A stretch of DNA of 64,000 nucleotides from NCBI GenBank assembly GCA_903892415.1, contig CAITIQ010000288.1:1-64000 (forward strand), written 5' to 3'. Position numbers and translations under genes: made by a program. This stretch comes from an uncultured delta proteobacterium. Lineage in GTDB: Bacteria > Myxococcota_A > Polyangia > Polyangiales > Polyangiaceae. Shown here piece by piece: positions 53,033 to 61,991 of this stretch (position 1 is its first letter; every line of letters begins with the position of its first letter). The notes beneath the pieces were generated by a model. It did no database searches. It saw nothing but the letters and a program-made list of their open reading frames with translations, and had not been told where the DNA came from.

Positions 53033-53575
53033 ATGTTGTGGGTGTTCGCCTACGGCTCGTTGATGTTCCGACCTGACTTCCCGTTTGAGCGACGGGTGGA
53101 CGCGGGCATCGTTGGCTTTGAGCGGCGCTTCTTCCAAGGCTCAAGGGATCATCGCGGTGTGCCCTCGGCGCCGGGACGTGTGGTGACGATCGTGCCGAGT
53201 CCGGGTGTCACCTGGGGCATGGCCTACTCGGTTGCCGAAGAACACGAAGCGGCGGTGCTGGCGCGGCTCGACCATCGTGAGCGCGGTGGTTATTCACGCA
53301 TGCTGCTACCGCTGATCGATCGCGACGGGGCGGACTTGGCCACCGATGCGCTCGTCTACGCTGCGTTGCCGAACAACCCCGATTGGTTGGGTGAGGCGGA
53401 TTGGCAGGAAATGGTGGCGCAGATTCAAGCCGCGTCCGGCCCGAGCGGCAGCAACCTCGACTATCTGGTGGGCTTGGCGCGTACTTTGGTCGAGCTTTCG
53501 CTGGACGATGAGTACGTATTTGCCCTGACAGACGCGGTCTTTCCTGCGTGGCGCACGGCTCCAGTAAGAAAATAA
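53033..53575 (+). CDS. Gamma-glutamylcyclotransferase (ChaC-like)
   Basis: 180 residues. The family's opening WVFAYGSLMFRPDFPF, FQGSRDHRGVPSAPGRV, WGMAYSV, and LDHRERGGYSR with the probable catalytic Glu E83 are present. ChaC proteins cleave glutathione to 5-oxoproline and Cys-Gly in the cytoplasm. Upstream (52857-53032) is a 176-bp gap with nothing recognisable except AAGGAGGAGG-like purines just before the ATG. Confidence 0.88.
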   Translation: MLWVFAYGSLMFRPDFPFERRVDAGIVGFERRFFQGSRDHRGVPSAPGRVVTIVPSPGVTWGMAYSVAEEHEAAVLARLDHRERGGYSRMLLPLIDRDGADLATDALVYAALPNNPDWLGEADWQEMVAQIQAASGPSGSNLDYLVGLARTLVELSLDDEYVFALTDAVFPAWRTAPVRK

Positions 53576-53642
53576 ACTGGCACACTACCAGACTGCTTCT
53601 AGGTGTGCTTTGCTGCGCGTGCACCAAGGGAAGGGGTCCGAG

Positions 53643-54119
53643 TTGAACGACAGCGACGAAAGAAGCCGAGCTAGCAATCTTCTGAGCAGCTCGCCTCGTG
53701 AACTCGGGGAATGGTTGGCTCAGTGGGCTTTGCGCCGAGAGAAGGTGCTCGAGCTCTTGGATCGCCGGGCAGCGCATGCCGCGCGGCTGTTGGCGGATCG
53801 CTGCTTTCAGCTAAGCCGCCGGCAAGCGACGCTACCGGCTGCAGAGTGGAAGCGAGCCTGGCAGTCGCTCAAGTTGGAGGTCTCCGGCTTCTTGGCCGAG
53901 CGTCGCAGTTCTGGCGTGATGCCCGCCGTCACCGGTTCTTCGGTCCCGCCTACCAGCAGCTCACGTAACTCGGTGGTTCCGGATCCGCTGCGCAGTCCAA
54001 CGCTTCACCCGAGAGATCCGCTCGGTCCCCGTAGTGAGATCCGCGGCATCCTCAGCTCCGATGATCCGAACGACGTGTCCAAGCCGATCGGTCGTGATGC
54101 TGCTGGCTTCAAGGCGTAG
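53643..54119 (+). CDS. Hypothetical protein
   Basis: 158 residues from TTG 53643 (AAGGGG 7 nt upstream); TTG 53610 and GTG 53619 are alternatives. A basic helical N-terminal half (ELGEWLAQWALRREKVLELLDRRAAHAARLL) and a disordered Ser/Pro/Arg C-terminal half. No signal peptide and no recognised family. Confidence 0.6.
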   Translation: MNDSDERSRASNLLSSSPRELGEWLAQWALRREKVLELLDRRAAHAARLLADRCFQLSRRQATLPAAEWKRAWQSLKLEVSGFLAERRSSGVMPAVTGSSVPPTSSSRNSVVPDPLRSPTLHPRDPLGPRSEIRGILSSDDPNDVSKPIGRDAAGFKA

Positions 54120-54283
54120 TGGTTCCTAGCGGTCCTGACATTCAGCGCTGCTTGTCCGAAGACGTTCCGTCGGCGCAAGGGCGGGTGAGACTAGCTGTGC
54201 TCGGGATTTGGAAGCCTGCTCCTCCACGAGTCAGCGGCATTGGCACTTCGAATCCGATCCGACTTCGCCAGCGAAAGCTCATC

Positions 54284-55132
54284 GTGACCACAAAGCTCTT
54301 TCGTATGTGCGCCTCCGGCTTGTTCGTTACGGTCCTCGTTGCTTGCGGCGGCAAGGTGACGTTCAGCGAGGATGACGGCGACAGTGAAGGGGGCGGCGGT
54401 GAAGGCGGCGGCGTTGCCGTGGGGAACGCACAGGTTCGCGTCGCGCATCTCTCGCCGGATGCACCTGCTGTCGATTTCTGCCTGCTCCCAGAGGGCGCAC
54501 CCGCCGTGGGCCCGGTGTTGCAATCCGTGGGCGTGAACGCCGGCTTGTCCTACCCCAATGTCACAGGCTACTTGCCTGTTGCCGCCGGGACGTACGGAGT
54601 GCGTCTTTTGTCGGCAGACGCGCTCAGCTGCGACGACACTCTCGGTATCCCCGACGTTGCTGGAATCACAGTTAGCGAAGACACCAACTACACGGTAGCG
54701 GCGACGGGAATGGTGAGCCCCGCTGGCAGCGATGCAAGCTTCTCCTTGAAGGTCTATGTCGATAGTCTGGACGTTCCAGCGGGCCAGATCAGCGTGCGCT
54801 TCATCCACCTCTCGCCTGATACGCCCAATGTCGATGTCGGACTCGGTTCGGGGCCCGACTTCAGCCCGCTCTTTAGCAACGTGTCGTACGGCTCGGTCGG
54901 GCAGGTCGCGGGTGGGGACTATCTGCAGACAGACCCTCTCTCCGGTGTCACGCTCAGTGCACGCGCGACTGGCAGCTTCAGCGATGCCTTGGTGCTACCC
55001 GGCGTCTCTGTTCCTGCGGGGGCCGTCGTTACGGCGTTCGCGATCGGCAACCTCGACGGGAGCCCTGCGGCCCTCCGGGCGCTGGTCTGCGTCGATAACG
55101 CCGCTGCATCCTCGTGCACCGTCTTGCGGTGA
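54284..55132 (+). CDS. DUF4397 lipoprotein
   Basis: 282 residues from GTG 54284. The signal MTTKLFRMCASGLFVTVLVAC ends in a lipobox Cys (split: C21). An acidic Gly-rich linker (~25-45) precedes two DUF4397-type Ig-like units, marked by VRVAHLSPDAPAVDFCL and VRFIHLSPDTPNVDVGL. These domains are extracytoplasmic and of unknown ligand. Open frame upstream to 54119 is not signal-like. Converges with the STAND gene 20 bp away. Confidence 0.82.
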   Translation: MTTKLFRMCASGLFVTVLVACGGKVTFSEDDGDSEGGGGEGGGVAVGNAQVRVAHLSPDAPAVDFCLLPEGAPAVGPVLQSVGVNAGLSYPNVTGYLPVAAGTYGVRLLSADALSCDDTLGIPDVAGITVSEDTNYTVAATGMVSPAGSDASFSLKVYVDSLDVPAGQISVRFIHLSPDTPNVDVGLGSGPDFSPLFSNVSYGSVGQVAGGDYLQTDPLSGVTLSARATGSFSDALVLPGVSVPAGAVVTAFAIGNLDGSPAALRALVCVDNAAASSCTVLR

Positions 55133-55152
55133 GTGGACGGAGTGCGTGGCGC

Positions 55153-57906
55153 TCAGTCGGCCGTGGGCGCGCTTTCGAGTACGACCTTCTCCGCAGCACG
55201 CAGGGAATAGCCGCCGGGGCTGCTCACGAGCACGCCGCGTAAGCCGAGGTTGCGCAAGGTCGTGAGGGCAACGTGAACGCGATTGTTGCCGGCGCGGTCG
55301 CTCACGCGCTCGCCGGGCCAACCGGCGGCGAGGATCTCTTCGACGTCCAGCCCTTCGCCCGGCGCATCGAGGCGCCGTTGCGCGAGCGCAACCAGGATGC
55401 GCCTCAGCGGTGCGCGGCGCGAGAGATCGACGTCCGCGTTCGACCCGGGCAAGCGGAAGCCGCTGCCGTTCGCTCGTACGAGCAGGGCATCGGGTGTGTC
55501 ACCGGGGGCCGGCTCGGTTCGTGCGGAGAGCTCCAAAAGTCGCAGGGCGAAGCGCGTGTCGTCCACCGCGTGGCCCAGCGCCAGAGCCTGTGCTTCGGCC
55601 TTGCGCTCGCGCGCTTCGGCTGGGTTTTTACGGCCTTGTAGGTTGAGTCGATGCAGCGCAATTGTCGCGAGCAGCGTGCCTTCGCTGCTGCAGGCCTCGA
55701 GCGCCTGAGCGGCCTGTTGCAAGTGCGCTTCGGCCGCCGCAAAGTCCCCGAGCACGGCCATCAGCACCGCCTGGGCGCCTTGCACCAAGGCCACATAACG
55801 CGGCGCCGAAACCGACTGCAACAAGCGCAGCGACTGCTCGAAAATGCGCGCGGCATCCGACCATTGCGCGCGCTCGAGATAACAACCACCAAGGTAGTAA
55901 AGCGCGCTCGCTTCGCGATGCCGATGGCCCAACTCACGGAACAGCTCCACCGCTTGCTGATGCAGCTCCAGGGCGCGTGGCAGCTCGCCACGCTCCTGCT
56001 GATAGATGCCCAAGCCGGAGAGCAACGCGCCCTCGGCCAAGCGCGCGCCGTGCGCGCGCACCAAAGGAAGCGCCTCATCGAAGCGCGCCAACGCTTCGTC
56101 GTAGCGCTGCCGAAACATCGCCACCACGGCCGCTTCATAAAGGCACAGGCCGAGCCCCTCATCGTCGCCAGCGGCGCGATAGAGCACCTGCGCTTCGAAG
56201 ATGCGTCGTTCGGCCTGCTCGAGATCGCCCTCGCGGCGCAGGGCATGCGCGATGCGCCGGCCCACCTCGGCGCGGAATTGCGCGCTTGGCGAATCGGCGT
56301 CGAGTTCGAGCGCACGCGCAAAGTAGCTGCGCGCCTCGGCGGTGGCGCCGGCCGTCTCGATCATTTCGCCCAAACGCAATAGCGCCTGCGCCTCGACGCG
56401 CGGTGCGTGCTCACGCTGCGCGAGCTCCACCGCCTGCTCGAGGTCTTTGCGCGCCTCCTGGGGCAAGCCCAAATCGCGCGAGGCCTGTCCACGAGCGACC
56501 AACGCTTCTGCCAACTGCAACGCGCTTTCAGGCTGCTGCCGTGCGCTCTCCACCGCCTCGTCGAGCAGCTCCTTGAGCAGCCGAAAGAGGCCGCGTCGCG
56601 AAAGCAGCGGGGTGAGCTGCAGCGCCAAGAGCGCCGCTTTGCTGCGTGCCGCGGACGAGGCGTCGGCTTTGAGCGTGGCATGGGCGAGCAGCAGGTTCTC
56701 GAGCTCCTGCTCCATGCGAGCCAGACCGGCGGCGCGATGGCTCGGCGACTCGAGCGCCCAGGTCTGCACCGCGTTTCGATAGTAATCTGCGTGGCGCGCC
56801 CGCAGCTCCGCCTGCGCCTGCTCCGACTCCAACATGCCTCGGGCGAACTCGCGGATCGCCTCGAATAGCGTAAAGCGGAGCTCGCCTTGCGCAGCTGGCT
56901 CGGCCTCTGCCGTTCGCCTCGAGCGCGCCTCTTCCGCCCGCACCAGCGAATGGGCTACGAGTGTTTCCAGCGCTGCCAGCGGGCTCCCGCCTTGTGGCAA
57001 GACCGACTCAGCCGCCGACAGCGTGAAGCCCGAGCGAAACACCGACAGCGCTGCCAAACAGCGTTGCTCGTAGTCGCCGAGTTGGCGCACCGAGTCGGCG
57101 ATGGCGCTGCGCATCGAGCCGTGTTTTCCGGCGTCCGAGCTGCGCTGCAGCACCTCGAGAGGCTGAGTCAAGCGCTGCAGGAGCGCGCTCGGGGAGAGCA
57201 CCGCCGTGCGCGCCGCTGCCAGCTCGATCGCCAGCGGGATGCCGTCCAAGCGTCGCACGATGGTGGCGATCGAACGTAGGGCCTCAGGCGAAAGCGCGAG
57301 GTTCGGCCGCACCTGGGTGGCTCGTTTGATGAACAGCTGCACCGCTTCGCTCTCGGCCAGGACCTCTGGCCGTTGCTCCTCTTCACCTGGTGTAGCGAGT
57401 GGAACCAACGGCCATTGTTGCTCACCAGCGATCCCGAGCGCGACCCGTGAGGTCACCAGGAAGCGAGCGAGCGGTGCTTCCTTCATCCACTGCGCGAGCG
57501 TCTCTGCTGCGCAGCTGACGGCCTGCTCGAAGTTGTCGAGCACGAGCAAGATGCGTTTGCGCCGTGCGATGGCGCGGGCAACCGTGGTGCTCTCTTCGCT
57601 GCTGCTCAGCGTGACGCCGAGCACTGCGGCCACCGCAGCGTTCACGCCCAAGGCCGTATGGGCCTCCGATAGATCGCAGAACCAAGCTCCGCCGCCGCCG
57701 TGAGAGGAGAGCGGCTCGGCTTCGGTTGCCGCCAAACGAAGCGCGAAGCGCGTCTTCCCGATGCCGCCGAGCCCGGTCACGGTCACCAGGCGCGCGCCGC
57801 TCTCGAACAAGGCGAGCACGCCCGCCTGCTCGTTTGCCCGGCCAATGAAGGACGTCAGGTCTCCGAGTAGGTTGGTCTTCGCCGGAGCGGAATCTGTACG
57901 GCGCAT
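55153..57906 (-). CDS. STAND ATPase with TPR array and C-terminal winged helix
   Basis: 917 residues. N-terminal NB-ARC-like ATPase ~15-300: FIGRANEQ, Walker A VTGLGGIGKTRFAL, Walker B ILLVLDNFEQ, sensor FLVTSRVALGI, and GIPLAIELAAAR. A helical and TPR array ~370-760 (repeated LELHQQAVELFRELGHRHREASALYYLGGCYLER-type units, quoted in part). The last ~90 residues resemble an OmpR/SARP-type winged helix (ILVALAQRR...EEILAAGWPGER...NNRVHVALTTLRNLG...GYSL). In SARP regulators that domain is N-terminal; here it is at the end. Likely a large ATP-switched transcription regulator; target unknown. Confidence 0.85.
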   Translation of the reverse strand: MRRTDSAPAKTNLLGDLTSFIGRANEQAGVLALFESGARLVTVTGLGGIGKTRFALRLAATEAEPLSSHGGGGAWFCDLSEAHTALGVNAAVAAVLGVTLSSSEESTTVARAIARRKRILLVLDNFEQAVSCAAETLAQWMKEAPLARFLVTSRVALGIAGEQQWPLVPLATPGEEEQRPEVLAESEAVQLFIKRATQVRPNLALSPEALRSIATIVRRLDGIPLAIELAAARTAVLSPSALLQRLTQPLEVLQRSSDAGKHGSMRSAIADSVRQLGDYEQRCLAALSVFRSGFTLSAAESVLPQGGSPLAALETLVAHSLVRAEEARSRRTAEAEPAAQGELRFTLFEAIREFARGMLESEQAQAELRARHADYYRNAVQTWALESPSHRAAGLARMEQELENLLLAHATLKADASSAARSKAALLALQLTPLLSRRGLFRLLKELLDEAVESARQQPESALQLAEALVARGQASRDLGLPQEARKDLEQAVELAQREHAPRVEAQALLRLGEMIETAGATAEARSYFARALELDADSPSAQFRAEVGRRIAHALRREGDLEQAERRIFEAQVLYRAAGDDEGLGLCLYEAAVVAMFRQRYDEALARFDEALPLVRAHGARLAEGALLSGLGIYQQERGELPRALELHQQAVELFRELGHRHREASALYYLGGCYLERAQWSDAARIFEQSLRLLQSVSAPRYVALVQGAQAVLMAVLGDFAAAEAHLQQAAQALEACSSEGTLLATIALHRLNLQGRKNPAEARERKAEAQALALGHAVDDTRFALRLLELSARTEPAPGDTPDALLVRANGSGFRLPGSNADVDLSRRAPLRRILVALAQRRLDAPGEGLDVEEILAAGWPGERVSDRAGNNRVHVALTTLRNLGLRGVLVSSPGGYSLRAAEKVVLESAPTAD

Positions 57907-58004
57907 TACGGATGCGCAACGATAGCGGCGATTGGAGGGGCGCTCAATGCGAGGGGGTGGGGCGGTAGTTGAAGCTTCGCGGCGGAGATCCGCTAAGGGG
58001 TCTC

Positions 58005-58475
58005 ATGGCTGAGGTGCTTTGGGTCGAGCCAGGGTTCGCATTCGGGATGGTTGGACCGACGATGGTTCAAGTCTGGGAGGCCGAGTGCCAGCCGAACGGG
58101 GCGCGTATGACGCGCATCCTCGAGGCGTTGCAGCGACTGAAGCCGAGCTATCCGCGCCTTTTCATGTTGGCCTATGTCGGCGAGCGATCTCCCTTTCCCG
58201 ACGCTGAAGCTCGCAAGGTTGCTTCAACCTTTCCTGCCTACTTTGAGTTCTACGTGGGCGTTCATCCCGGTAGTAGCTTCCGCATGTCGATGGTGCGCTC
58301 GGCGATGGCCGCGCTCGTCATGATGAGCCCGGTGCGTTCACGTTTCGAGGTGTTCGAGAAGTTGGACGAAGCGGTGCGGCGGCTAGCGAAGCAAGCCCAT
58401 CCCGAGGTCAACGCGCTCAGCTTGATCGAGGAAGTCAACGAGCTTCGACGGGTCGCTCTGGCTGGTCGCGTTTGA
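58005..58475 (+). CDS. Hypothetical protein
   Basis: 156 residues from ATG 58005 (AAGGGG just upstream; TTG 57969 is an alternative). Soluble, alpha/beta-looking, with AEARKVASTFPAYFEFYVGVHPGSSFRMSMVRSAM in the middle (quoted in part: FYVGVHPGSSFRM). No recognised family; resembles STAS-like or DUF proteins found next to regulators only in size. Confidence 0.6.
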   Translation: MAEVLWVEPGFAFGMVGPTMVQVWEAECQPNGARMTRILEALQRLKPSYPRLFMLAYVGERSPFPDAEARKVASTFPAYFEFYVGVHPGSSFRMSMVRSAMAALVMMSPVRSRFEVFEKLDEAVRRLAKQAHPEVNALSLIEEVNELRRVALAGRV

Positions 58476-58480
58476 CGAGC

Positions 58481-58499
58481 ACTTAAGCGCGCTTTAAGT
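58481..58499. promoter_or_regulatory. Inverted repeat ACTTAA-N7-TTAAGT
   Basis: An AT-rich 6-bp perfect inverted repeat in GC-rich surroundings, 5 bp after one stop and 53 bp before the ferritin-like gene start. It could be a regulator site for that gene. No T run makes it an unlikely terminator. Confidence 0.35.
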
Positions 58500-58551
58500 C
58501 GCCTAAGCGCTCAATCGGGGGCACCATCACCATCTGACCTTGGAGGCCCCA

Positions 58552-59847
58552 ATGAATGAACGACTAGCTTTTCGTACCGGACTATTGCGCCAATTGCTCG
58601 TTGCCTCGGCTGTCGCGAGCGCGGCTTGTGGTGACAGCGGCAGCGGCTCGGGTACCGGCGGCGGTGGCGGTGGCGGTGAAAGCGCCGCGGGCGGTGGTGG
58701 TGAAAGCGCTGCGGGCGGAGAAACAGCTGCCGGCGGTGGTGGTGAAAGCGCTGCGGGCGGCCAGGGCGGTGCAGGCGGCCAGGGCGGCGCGGGCGGTCAA
58801 ATGGCGGCAGGTGGCAGCAACGCCGGCGGTCAGGGCGGAATGGCCGGCGCAGGCGGGTCTTCCGGCTCAGGCATGAACGACGTTGAGCGCTGCTTCTTCG
58901 GCGCGCCGCCTTGCCCACCGGCTGCAGAGGCCGTCAACGTGTTTGGCTCCTGCACCGACCAGCTCGAGCTCGTCACCGAATGGATCTCGGGGCCCACCGA
59001 GGTCAATGGCACCTGCTGCTACCAGGTGAACGTCTCGGCACCGAACGCCGGTGAGTGCGCGGCGATCGGACGTCCCTTCATGGTCGAAAATCAAGCCCGC
59101 GTGGCCTCGCTTCGCACGGGAGATCGGCGTTGGGAGGCAGCCGGGCTAACGCCTGTAGTGGCCGGTCTCACGCCGGAGCTCCGCGCGCAACTCGGTCGTG
59201 AGTGGGCGCACGACGCAGCCTATGAACACGCGAGCATCGCCAGCTTCGGCAAGCTGGCGCTCGAACTCCTGGTGTTTGGTGCGCCGGCGGATTTGATTGA
59301 GCGCACGCATCGCGCGGCGGCCGATGAGATTCGGCATGCGCAGGCGGGCTTCGCGTTGGCCTCGAGCTACCTCGGTCAGCCGGTTGGTCCTTCGACGTTG
59401 CCGGAGGCTGCGCGCTTGGTGCTCGCCGGTTCGCTCGAGGAGTTGGCTGCGGCCGCGGTGCGCGAGGGCTGTTGTGGCGAGACGCTGGCCGCGCTGGTTG
59501 CCGACGCGCAACGCGACGCCGCGAGCGATCCGGTGGTGCGCGAGGTGCTGACGCAGATCGCGGCGGAGGAGGCTGAGCACGCAGCGTTGTCCTACTCGGT
59601 GGTGGCTTGGGCGATCGCAACGGGCGGAGAATCGGTGCGCACGGCGGCTCACCGCGCCTTCATCGAGAGCGCGCACAACCTCGAGCAGGCGTGCGCCAAC
59701 GCCGAGCAAAACGGGCCCGTGTCGCAGAATGAAACGTTGCGCGCGCACGGCCGGCTGAGCGCGCAGGAAGCGCTGCGCGAGCGGCTGCGTGGGATGCGTG
59801 AGGTGGTCGCGCCGGCCATGGCGCAGCTGCTCGGCGAAGCGAGCTGA
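58552..59847 (+). CDS. Ferritin-like domain lipoprotein
   Basis: 431 residues from ATG 58552 (GGAGG 5 nt upstream). The signal ends in a lipobox ASAAC (~C26). A Gly/Ala linker (~30-105) of near-repeats ([24 protein letters not shown]), a Cys-containing region (~110-165), then a four-helix ferritin-like domain ~195-350 with the diiron pattern: YEHASIASF (E..H), DEIRHAQ (ExxH), EGCCGE, and EEAEHAALSY (ExxH). The domain could oxidise iron or another substrate outside the cytoplasm; a lipid-anchored ferritin-like protein is unusual. Confidence 0.83.
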   Translation: MNERLAFRTGLLRQLLVASAVASAACGDSGSGSGTGGGGGGGESAAGGGGESAAGGETAAGGGGESAAGGQGGAGGQGGAGGQMAAGGSNAGGQGGMAGAGGSSGSGMNDVERCFFGAPPCPPAAEAVNVFGSCTDQLELVTEWISGPTEVNGTCCYQVNVSAPNAGECAAIGRPFMVENQARVASLRTGDRRWEAAGLTPVVAGLTPELRAQLGREWAHDAAYEHASIASFGKLALELLVFGAPADLIERTHRAAADEIRHAQAGFALASSYLGQPVGPSTLPEAARLVLAGSLEELAAAAVREGCCGETLAALVADAQRDAASDPVVREVLTQIAAEEAEHAALSYSVVAWAIATGGESVRTAAHRAFIESAHNLEQACANAEQNGPVSQNETLRAHGRLSAQEALRERLRGMREVVAPAMAQLLGEAS

Positions 59848-59984
59848 GTTCGCACCTCGAAGCGGCGATCCCTTGCCGACCCTTTAGCTTCTCGACGATT
59901 GGCTCGCTTATCGAGTGGGCCGTTCGTCTGTCCCCTCCGCGGAACGTGCTTCATGCGTGCCGCGCCTTGGTGTAGAGCCTCATC

Positions 59985-61967
59985 GTGGTGGATTCTGCGA
60001 GTTCTCCGTCTCCCAGCTCGTCGCCGCCGAGGCTCCCGCTCGGACAGACGGTGCTTGGGCTCGGCAAGGGAGCGCGCGGCAATTCGCAGGGTGGTTCGCG
60101 TCGCGCTGCGCGGCTCGATCGCGCGCTTGGACTCGTTGGGCGCGTGCTCAAAGGCAAGTGGCGGCTGGACGAGGTGCTCGGGATCGGCGGCATGGGCATG
60201 GTGTTCACCGCCACGCACCGCAACGGCTTTCGCGGGGCGATCAAGATGCTCCACCCCGAGCTGGCGAAGGACGCCACCTGCCGTGCGCGCTTCCTGCGCG
60301 AGGCCTACGTAGCCAATCGTTTTTCCAAGGGCGTCGCCGCCATCCTCGATGACGACGAGACCGAGGATGGAATCGTCTACTTCGTGATGGAGCTGCTCGA
60401 GGGCTGCACCGTCGGCGAGCTTGCGCGCAAAACCAAAGGCCGGCGTCTCGATGTGAGTTACTGCGCCTCGATCGGTCTTTCGCTCTTGGACGTGCTCGAG
60501 GAAGGCCACCTCATGGGCGTCGTGCACCGCGACGTTAAGCCGGACAACCTCTTCTTCACCATCGAGGGTGAACTCAAGGTGCTCGACTTCGGCGTGTCGT
60601 TTGCGGCCTTCGATGGCGGCTGGGCAGACGCCGGCGTGCGCAAGAAGGTCGCACGGCTAACCACCAATTCCGCCAGCCTCGGCACGCCGGCCTATATGGC
60701 GCCGGAGCAAGCGCTCTGCCGCTGGGATTCGGTGGGCCCGGCGAGCGATGTTTATTCGGTTGGGGCAACGTTGTTCTCGCTCGTCGCGGGTCATCCGCCG
60801 CATGGGTCGCTTTCGGCCGGTGAGTTGGCGCTCGCGGTTGCGACCAAGCCTGCGCCGTCGCTGCGCTCGGTCGCCACCGAGGTGCCTGCCGGCTTCGCCG
60901 AGGTGGTGGACAAGGCGCTGCAATTCAAGATCGAAGATCGTTACCCCAGCGCGCGAGCGATGCGCGCGGCGTTGGCCTCCTGGCTGCTCCTGAACGCACA
61001 CAAAGAGGTTCGTTTGGCCGGCGCGGTCGGGCCCAGCCAACACCCAACCGAGATCGCCGTTCAGGCTCGTCCCAGCGCCGCTCCCACGCGCTCGGGCAGC
61101 GAGCCGCGACGCTTCGATCCGGAGGCTGCAACGGCGGATCCTTCGGAGCTCGCCTTCGGTCTGGATCTCGACGGCCTCGACGACCTTTGGGGGCTGCTCG
61201 GTCAGATCGCGCCGCCGGCTTCGGTTAAGCCGCCAGCTGCGCCGACCGGTCCGACGGCTGCCGCGCCGAGCGTTCCCCTCGCTGAGCCAGCCCCGCTGGC
61301 GGAAGCAGCTCCTGCGCGGCCGACCGCCAAAGGCACGCTGGTGATGGAGGTCGAGCCTCCAAATCGAAAGCAGGGCACCTTGGTGATGGAGGTCGAGCCA
61401 ATCGTCCCCTCCGCACCGATAGCCGCAGCTGCGCGGCCTGGTAGCAACCCGGAGGTCGTGCTTGGTCGGCCTGGGAGCAATCCGGAGGTTGCGCTTGGTC
61501 GACCTGGGAGCAATCCCGAGGTTGTGCTCGCGCGGCCTGGGAGCAACCCGGAGGTCGTGCTCGCGCGATCCGGGAGCAACCCAGACGTACGAGAGCCTAG
61601 CCGCCCGGATGAGCGCGAACGGCGTGCTTCCAAGCCCGAACTCGAGTCGCAGGCCGAGCGCGTACCAAGCCAGCCCGACGCTTCGCTCGTCCTTCTGCAG
61701 GAGCAAGCGGCGGTCGCTGAGTCTCGGCGGAGTTCACCGCTGCTCGTAACGCAAGAGCTCCAGCCCGAGCCGCCGACCGCGACGTCGAGCGTGGTGCCGG
61801 AGGAAGAGGCCCAGGTTTTACCTGCCTATTCCGCCGAGCTACCGACCTATCGCCCGCCGGCTGCGATTGCGCCTGCGCCTGCACCGTCGCGCAGCCGAGC
61901 CCTGGCGCTCGGCTTCATTGCGCTGATGATCGCGGTGTTGGTGGTCGAGTACTTCGTCTTCAAGTAG
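59985..61967 (+). CDS. Tail-anchored Ser/Thr protein kinase with 11-residue repeats
   Basis: 660 residues from GTG 59985 (GTG 59988 equally possible). Kinase domain ~58-330: GIGGMGMVF, GAIKMLHPE, HRDVKPDNLFF, DFGVSF and GTPAYMAPEQ. The long linker holds two KGTLVMEVEP-type units and about five copies of RPGSNPEVVLG (encoded by 33-bp repeats). A hydrophobic anchor of about 20 residues ends the protein (LALGFIALMIAVLVVEYFVF), leaving no external tail. Not followed by a partner gene on the same strand. Confidence 0.9.
   Translation: MVDSASSPSPSSSPPRLPLGQTVLGLGKGARGNSQGGSRRAARLDRALGLVGRVLKGKWRLDEVLGIGGMGMVFTATHRNGFRGAIKMLHPELAKDATCRARFLREAYVANRFSKGVAAILDDDETEDGIVYFVMELLEGCTVGELARKTKGRRLDVSYCASIGLSLLDVLEEGHLMGVVHRDVKPDNLFFTIEGELKVLDFGVSFAAFDGGWADAGVRKKVARLTTNSASLGTPAYMAPEQALCRWDSVGPASDVYSVGATLFSLVAGHPPHGSLSAGELALAVATKPAPSLRSVATEVPAGFAEVVDKALQFKIEDRYPSARAMRAALASWLLLNAHKEVRLAGAVGPSQHPTEIAVQARPSAAPTRSGSEPRRFDPEAATADPSELAFGLDLDGLDDLWGLLGQIAPPASVKPPAAPTGPTAAAPSVPLAEPAPLAEAAPARPTAKGTLVMEVEPPNRKQGTLVMEVEPIVPSAPIAAAARPGSNPEVVLGRPGSNPEVALGRPGSNPEVVLARPGSNPEVVLARSGSNPDVREPSRPDERERRASKPELESQAERVPSQPDASLVLLQEQAAVAESRRSSPLLVTQELQPEPPTATSSVVPEEEAQVLPAYSAELPTYRPPAAIAPAPAPSRSRALALGFIALMIAVLVVEYFVFK
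61434..61598 (+). repeat. Tandem 33-bp coding repeats in the kinase linker
   Basis: Units begin at 61434, 61467, 61500, 61533 and 61566 (the last degenerate) and encode RPGSNPEVVLG-type peptides. Units differ at few positions, suggesting recent duplication and possible length variation. Confidence 0.9.
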
Positions 61968-61991
61968 CCGCGCGTCTTGGTCGGTCGGGCG

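Noticed and set aside
59168-59748. Minus-strand ORFs over the ferritin-like gene
   Set aside because: Arg/Pro-rich shadow frames antisense to a gene with conserved ferritin-like motifs.
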